Shown here piece by piece: positions 62,359-64,000 of a DNA stretch of 64,000 nucleotides. Within the stretch, counting starts at the first letter, position 1. Each line of letters begins with the position of its first letter. The translations under genes and the position numbers were made by a program. The DNA is from Actinomyces minihominis. Lineage in GTDB: Bacteria > Actinomycetota > Actinomycetes > Actinomycetales > Actinomycetaceae. Below the pieces are notes generated by a model, which had not been told where the DNA came from, did not search any database, and saw only the letters and a program-made list of their open reading frames with translations. The stretch covers positions 186,001 through 250,000 of the forward strand of contig NZ_FYEG01000003.1 in NCBI RefSeq assembly GCF_900187855.1, in the 5' to 3' direction.

Positions 62359-63399
62359 CTAACCCTTCGACCCGACGATTAGGTCAGCCAGATCATCAAC
62401 GTCCTCGACCGTGGTATCAAACGAACACATCAGGCGGACGAGGTCGGGATCGCCCGGCCAGTCGTAGAAGTGGAACACCGCGCGAGCACGCTCCTTCTGT
62501 TCGGGGGTCAGCATGGCAAAAACGCCGTTGGACTCAACGGGAACGGGGATTGGAACGGCACCGTTAAGTCGGCTGTGAAGGCGAGCTGCCATCTCATTGG
62601 AGTGCTGGGCCAGGCGTTGCCAGAGGTCCGTTCCGAAGAGTTCGGTGAGTTGAGCCGACACGAAGCGCATCTTCGAGCCCAGCTGCATGTTGGTTTTGCG
62701 CAGGTAGGGCAGACCCGTCGCACGTTCGGGGTTGAGGACGACGACGGCCTCGGCTCCCATGGCCCCGTTCTTGGTACCTCCCAGGCTGAGGACGTCAACC
62801 CCGGCATCCGTGGTGAGTTCACGCAGTGTGGTGCCCATGTGGGCTGCGGCATTGGAGAGTCGCGCTCCGTCCATGTGGAGAGCCATGTCGTGGGAATGCG
62901 CGAAGTCAGCTAGCGCGCGGACCTCCGCGGGTGTGTAGCAGGTACCGAGCTCCGTGACCTGCGAAATAGAGATGGCAAGGGGCTGGGAGCGGTGCGGGTC
63001 CCCCCACCCCCAGGCTTCACGCTTTGCGAGCTCCGGTGTGAGCTTCCCATCCGGGGTGGGGACCCCCAGGATCTTGAGGGCACCAACTTTTTCAGGTGCT
63101 CCGCCCTCGTCATTGTTGATATGTGCGGTCGAGGGCGCGATGACGGCACCCCAGCGCGGCAACACTGATTGCAGCGAGACCACATTGGCGCCGGTTCCGT
63201 TAAAGACGGGGAACCCCTCGGCGGCATCACCAAACACCTCGCGGATCATCTGATCCATGACCCCGGTCCATTCGTCCTCCCCGTAGGACGAAGCGTGCCC
63301 AACGTTGGCCTTGGCTATCGCCGTAAGGATCTGTGGGTGCACTCCCGAGTAGTTGTCGGAGGCAAAGCTGTTACGGCTGGATGTGCTGGTCTGCGTCAT
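62359..63399 (-). CDS. ltaE: Low-specificity L-threonine aldolase
   Basis: 346 aa, fold-type I PLP enzyme. PLP lysine in [13 protein letters not shown] (about residue 212), [13 protein letters not shown] (Asp/Arg), [14 protein letters not shown] and [14 protein letters not shown] near the N-terminus. Cleaves L-threonine or allo-threonine to glycine and acetaldehyde. Leaderless-type start (TAGCGT 6 nt before ATG). 58 nt upstream of dcd on the same strand, so possibly the same operon. Confidence 0.93.
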   Translation of the reverse strand: MTQTSTSSRNSFASDNYSGVHPQILTAIAKANVGHASSYGEDEWTGVMDQMIREVFGDAAEGFPVFNGTGANVVSLQSVLPRWGAVIAPSTAHINNDEGGAPEKVGALKILGVPTPDGKLTPELAKREAWGWGDPHRSQPLAISISQVTELGTCYTPAEVRALADFAHSHDMALHMDGARLSNAAAHMGTTLRELTTDAGVDVLSLGGTKNGAMGAEAVVVLNPERATGLPYLRKTNMQLGSKMRFVSAQLTELFGTDLWQRLAQHSNEMAARLHSRLNGAVPIPVPVESNGVFAMLTPEQKERARAVFHFYDWPGDPDLVRLMCSFDTTVEDVDDLADLIVGSKG

Positions 63400-63405
63400 G
63401 GGACA

Positions 63406-63411
63406 ACGCTA
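63406..63411 (-). promoter_or_regulatory. -10 box of a leaderless gene (ltaE)
   Basis: On the minus strand TAGCGT, then TGTCCC, then ATG at 63399. Confidence 0.5.
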
Positions 63412-63520
63412 CGTCGGACAGGCAGGTTCAGACAGCCACGCCCGGAAGCTGGCCGTGCGGCGGTGTGGGGAAACCCGTGTCATAGAGCGGAAAAGACCGG
63501 CCGTCCGGGCCCTGTGGGAA

Positions 63521-63594
63521 TGGAGCGGATGACGGGAATCGAACCCGCGCTGTCTGCTTGGGAAGCAGAAGTTCTACCATTGAACTACATCCGC
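63521..63594 (-). tRNA. tRNA-Gly(CCC), CCA encoded
   Basis: 74 nt including a templated CCA (63521-63523). Acceptor GCGGATG/CATCCGC, D-arm TAGTTCAATGGTAGAA, anticodon stem TCTGC/GCAGA with loop TTCCCAA giving anticodon CCC, T-arm GCGGG-TTCGATT-CCCGT (first pair G-T). Discriminator T. The three other tRNAs in the window lack an encoded CCA. Confidence 0.95.
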
Positions 63595-63682
63595 ATGTCA
63601 TGAAGACGCATTGAAGTCTAGCAAGAAAATAGACCACCGCGGGACAAGCAATACCAAGGTCAGTCAAACACCCCCAAATGTG

Positions 63683-63700
63683 GATACCCGGCCCGGTATC
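63683..63700. promoter_or_regulatory. Inverted repeat upstream of trxA
   Basis: GATACC-CGGCCC-GGTATC: perfect 6-bp arms, in the 211-nt region between the divergent tRNA-Gly and trxA. Candidate operator; no -35/-10 pair could be assigned there with confidence. Confidence 0.35.
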
Positions 63701-63805
63701 GCTTAGAGCGCACTGGAATTGCCCACAGAACTCACTTTTAGCCTCCCGTAAGCTACCCGAAGTCAGTAGGGTGGGTAGTAAGTCAAAGAATCCATGAGGA
63801 GAAAC

Positions 63806-64000
63806 ATGAGCACGCAAGACCTCACCGTTGAAGACTTTGAGTCGACGGTAACTGACAACTCCATCGTCCTCGTCGACTTCTGGGCCGAATGGTGCGGCCC
63901 ATGCCGTCAGTTCGCTCCTGTCTACGACAAGGCATCTGAGAAGAACCCGGACATCATCTTCGGCAAGGTGGACACAGAGGCCCAGCAGGAACTGGCTGCC
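63806..64000 (+). CDS. trxA: Thioredoxin, N-terminal fragment (runs off the window edge)
   Basis: 65 codons are visible, open to the end of the window. Starts MSTQDLTVEDFESTV and contains the active-site WCGPC in VLVDFWAEWCGPCRQFAPVY (cysteines at residues 30 and 33) and the following KVDTEAQQELA, the usual thioredoxin pattern. Reduces protein disulfides using thioredoxin reductase. ATG preceded by GAGGAG at 5 nt. Confidence 0.95.
   Translation, partial: MSTQDLTVEDFESTVTDNSIVLVDFWAEWCGPCRQFAPVYDKASEKNPDIIFGKVDTEAQQELAA

Overview
The window is about 60% G+C chromosomal DNA from a member of the Actinomycetota, most likely the order Actinomycetales (Actinomyces/Schaalia-like). Support: actinobacterial-type DapD, a fused MnhA/MrpAB antiporter subunit, Dcd of the deaminase/dUTPase type, DUF3073, an actinobacterial holin-X membrane protein, an Rv1264-type class III nucleotidyl cyclase, a 7Fe ferredoxin, an SH3-like actinobacterial protein, a DtxR box, and several genes whose start codon lies exactly 6 nt after a TANNNT -10 box with no Shine-Dalgarno (leaderless genes). 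No rRNA, CRISPR array, prophage or insertion sequence was seen.

Layout. 1-0.5 kb: feoA and the start of feoB behind a DtxR/IdeR-like box. 0.5-7.7 kb: ppdK, clpC, dtd and a cyclase, all on the minus strand. 7.9-11.3 kb: a DUF885 protein, maf and dapD. 11.4-16.5 kb: gltA, fdxA, an SH3-like protein, typA and a PH-domain membrane protein. 16.6-24.3 kb: a complete peptide ABC importer (dppB, dppC, fused dppDF, then the lipoprotein) divergent from a CynX-type MFS exporter. 24.4-26.7 kb: a DUF1349 protein and a GH13 glucosidase. 26.7-31.5 kb: a diaminopimelate/threonine-branch cluster dapB-dapL-lysA-hom. 31.6-36.3 kb: 3-methyladenine glycosylase, purU, a GlsB-like protein, an EamA transporter, msrB and an MscS channel. 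36.4-36.8 kb: tRNA-Glu, tRNA-Asp and tRNA-Phe, followed by an antitoxin/Doc toxin pair. 37.5-42.3 kb: a type-B carboxylesterase and a SulP transporter among three deletion-scarred gene remnants (GH3, TetR, ABC ATPase). 42.4-51.8 kb: cupin, THUMP-like methyltransferase, MFS, murB, PRPP-dependent transferase, Nudix hydrolase, hexose-6-P mutarotase, aldo/keto reductase, a Walker-less ABC-like protein, holin-X, a DUF3618-like protein and DUF3073. 51.8-58.1 kb: the six-gene Mrp/Mnh Na+/H+ antiporter operon. 58.3-64 kb: a membrane Fe-S oxidoreductase, an unrecognised 397-aa protein, dcd, a threonine aldolase, tRNA-Gly(CCC) and the start of thioredoxin.

How the genes fit together. Most are core metabolism and housekeeping. 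The notable pathway point is that both a succinylase-branch enzyme (dapD) and the one-step LL-diaminopimelate aminotransferase (dapL) are present 18 kb apart, dapL sitting in a compact operon with dapB, lysA and hom. The accessory signal is concentrated at 36.8-42.3 kb (toxin-antitoxin pair, gene remnants) and at 49.9-50.5 kb (an ABC-like protein without its ATP-binding motifs). No stretch longer than about 300 bases lacks a gene. No single obviously new multi-gene system was found; the best leads are listed as findings.
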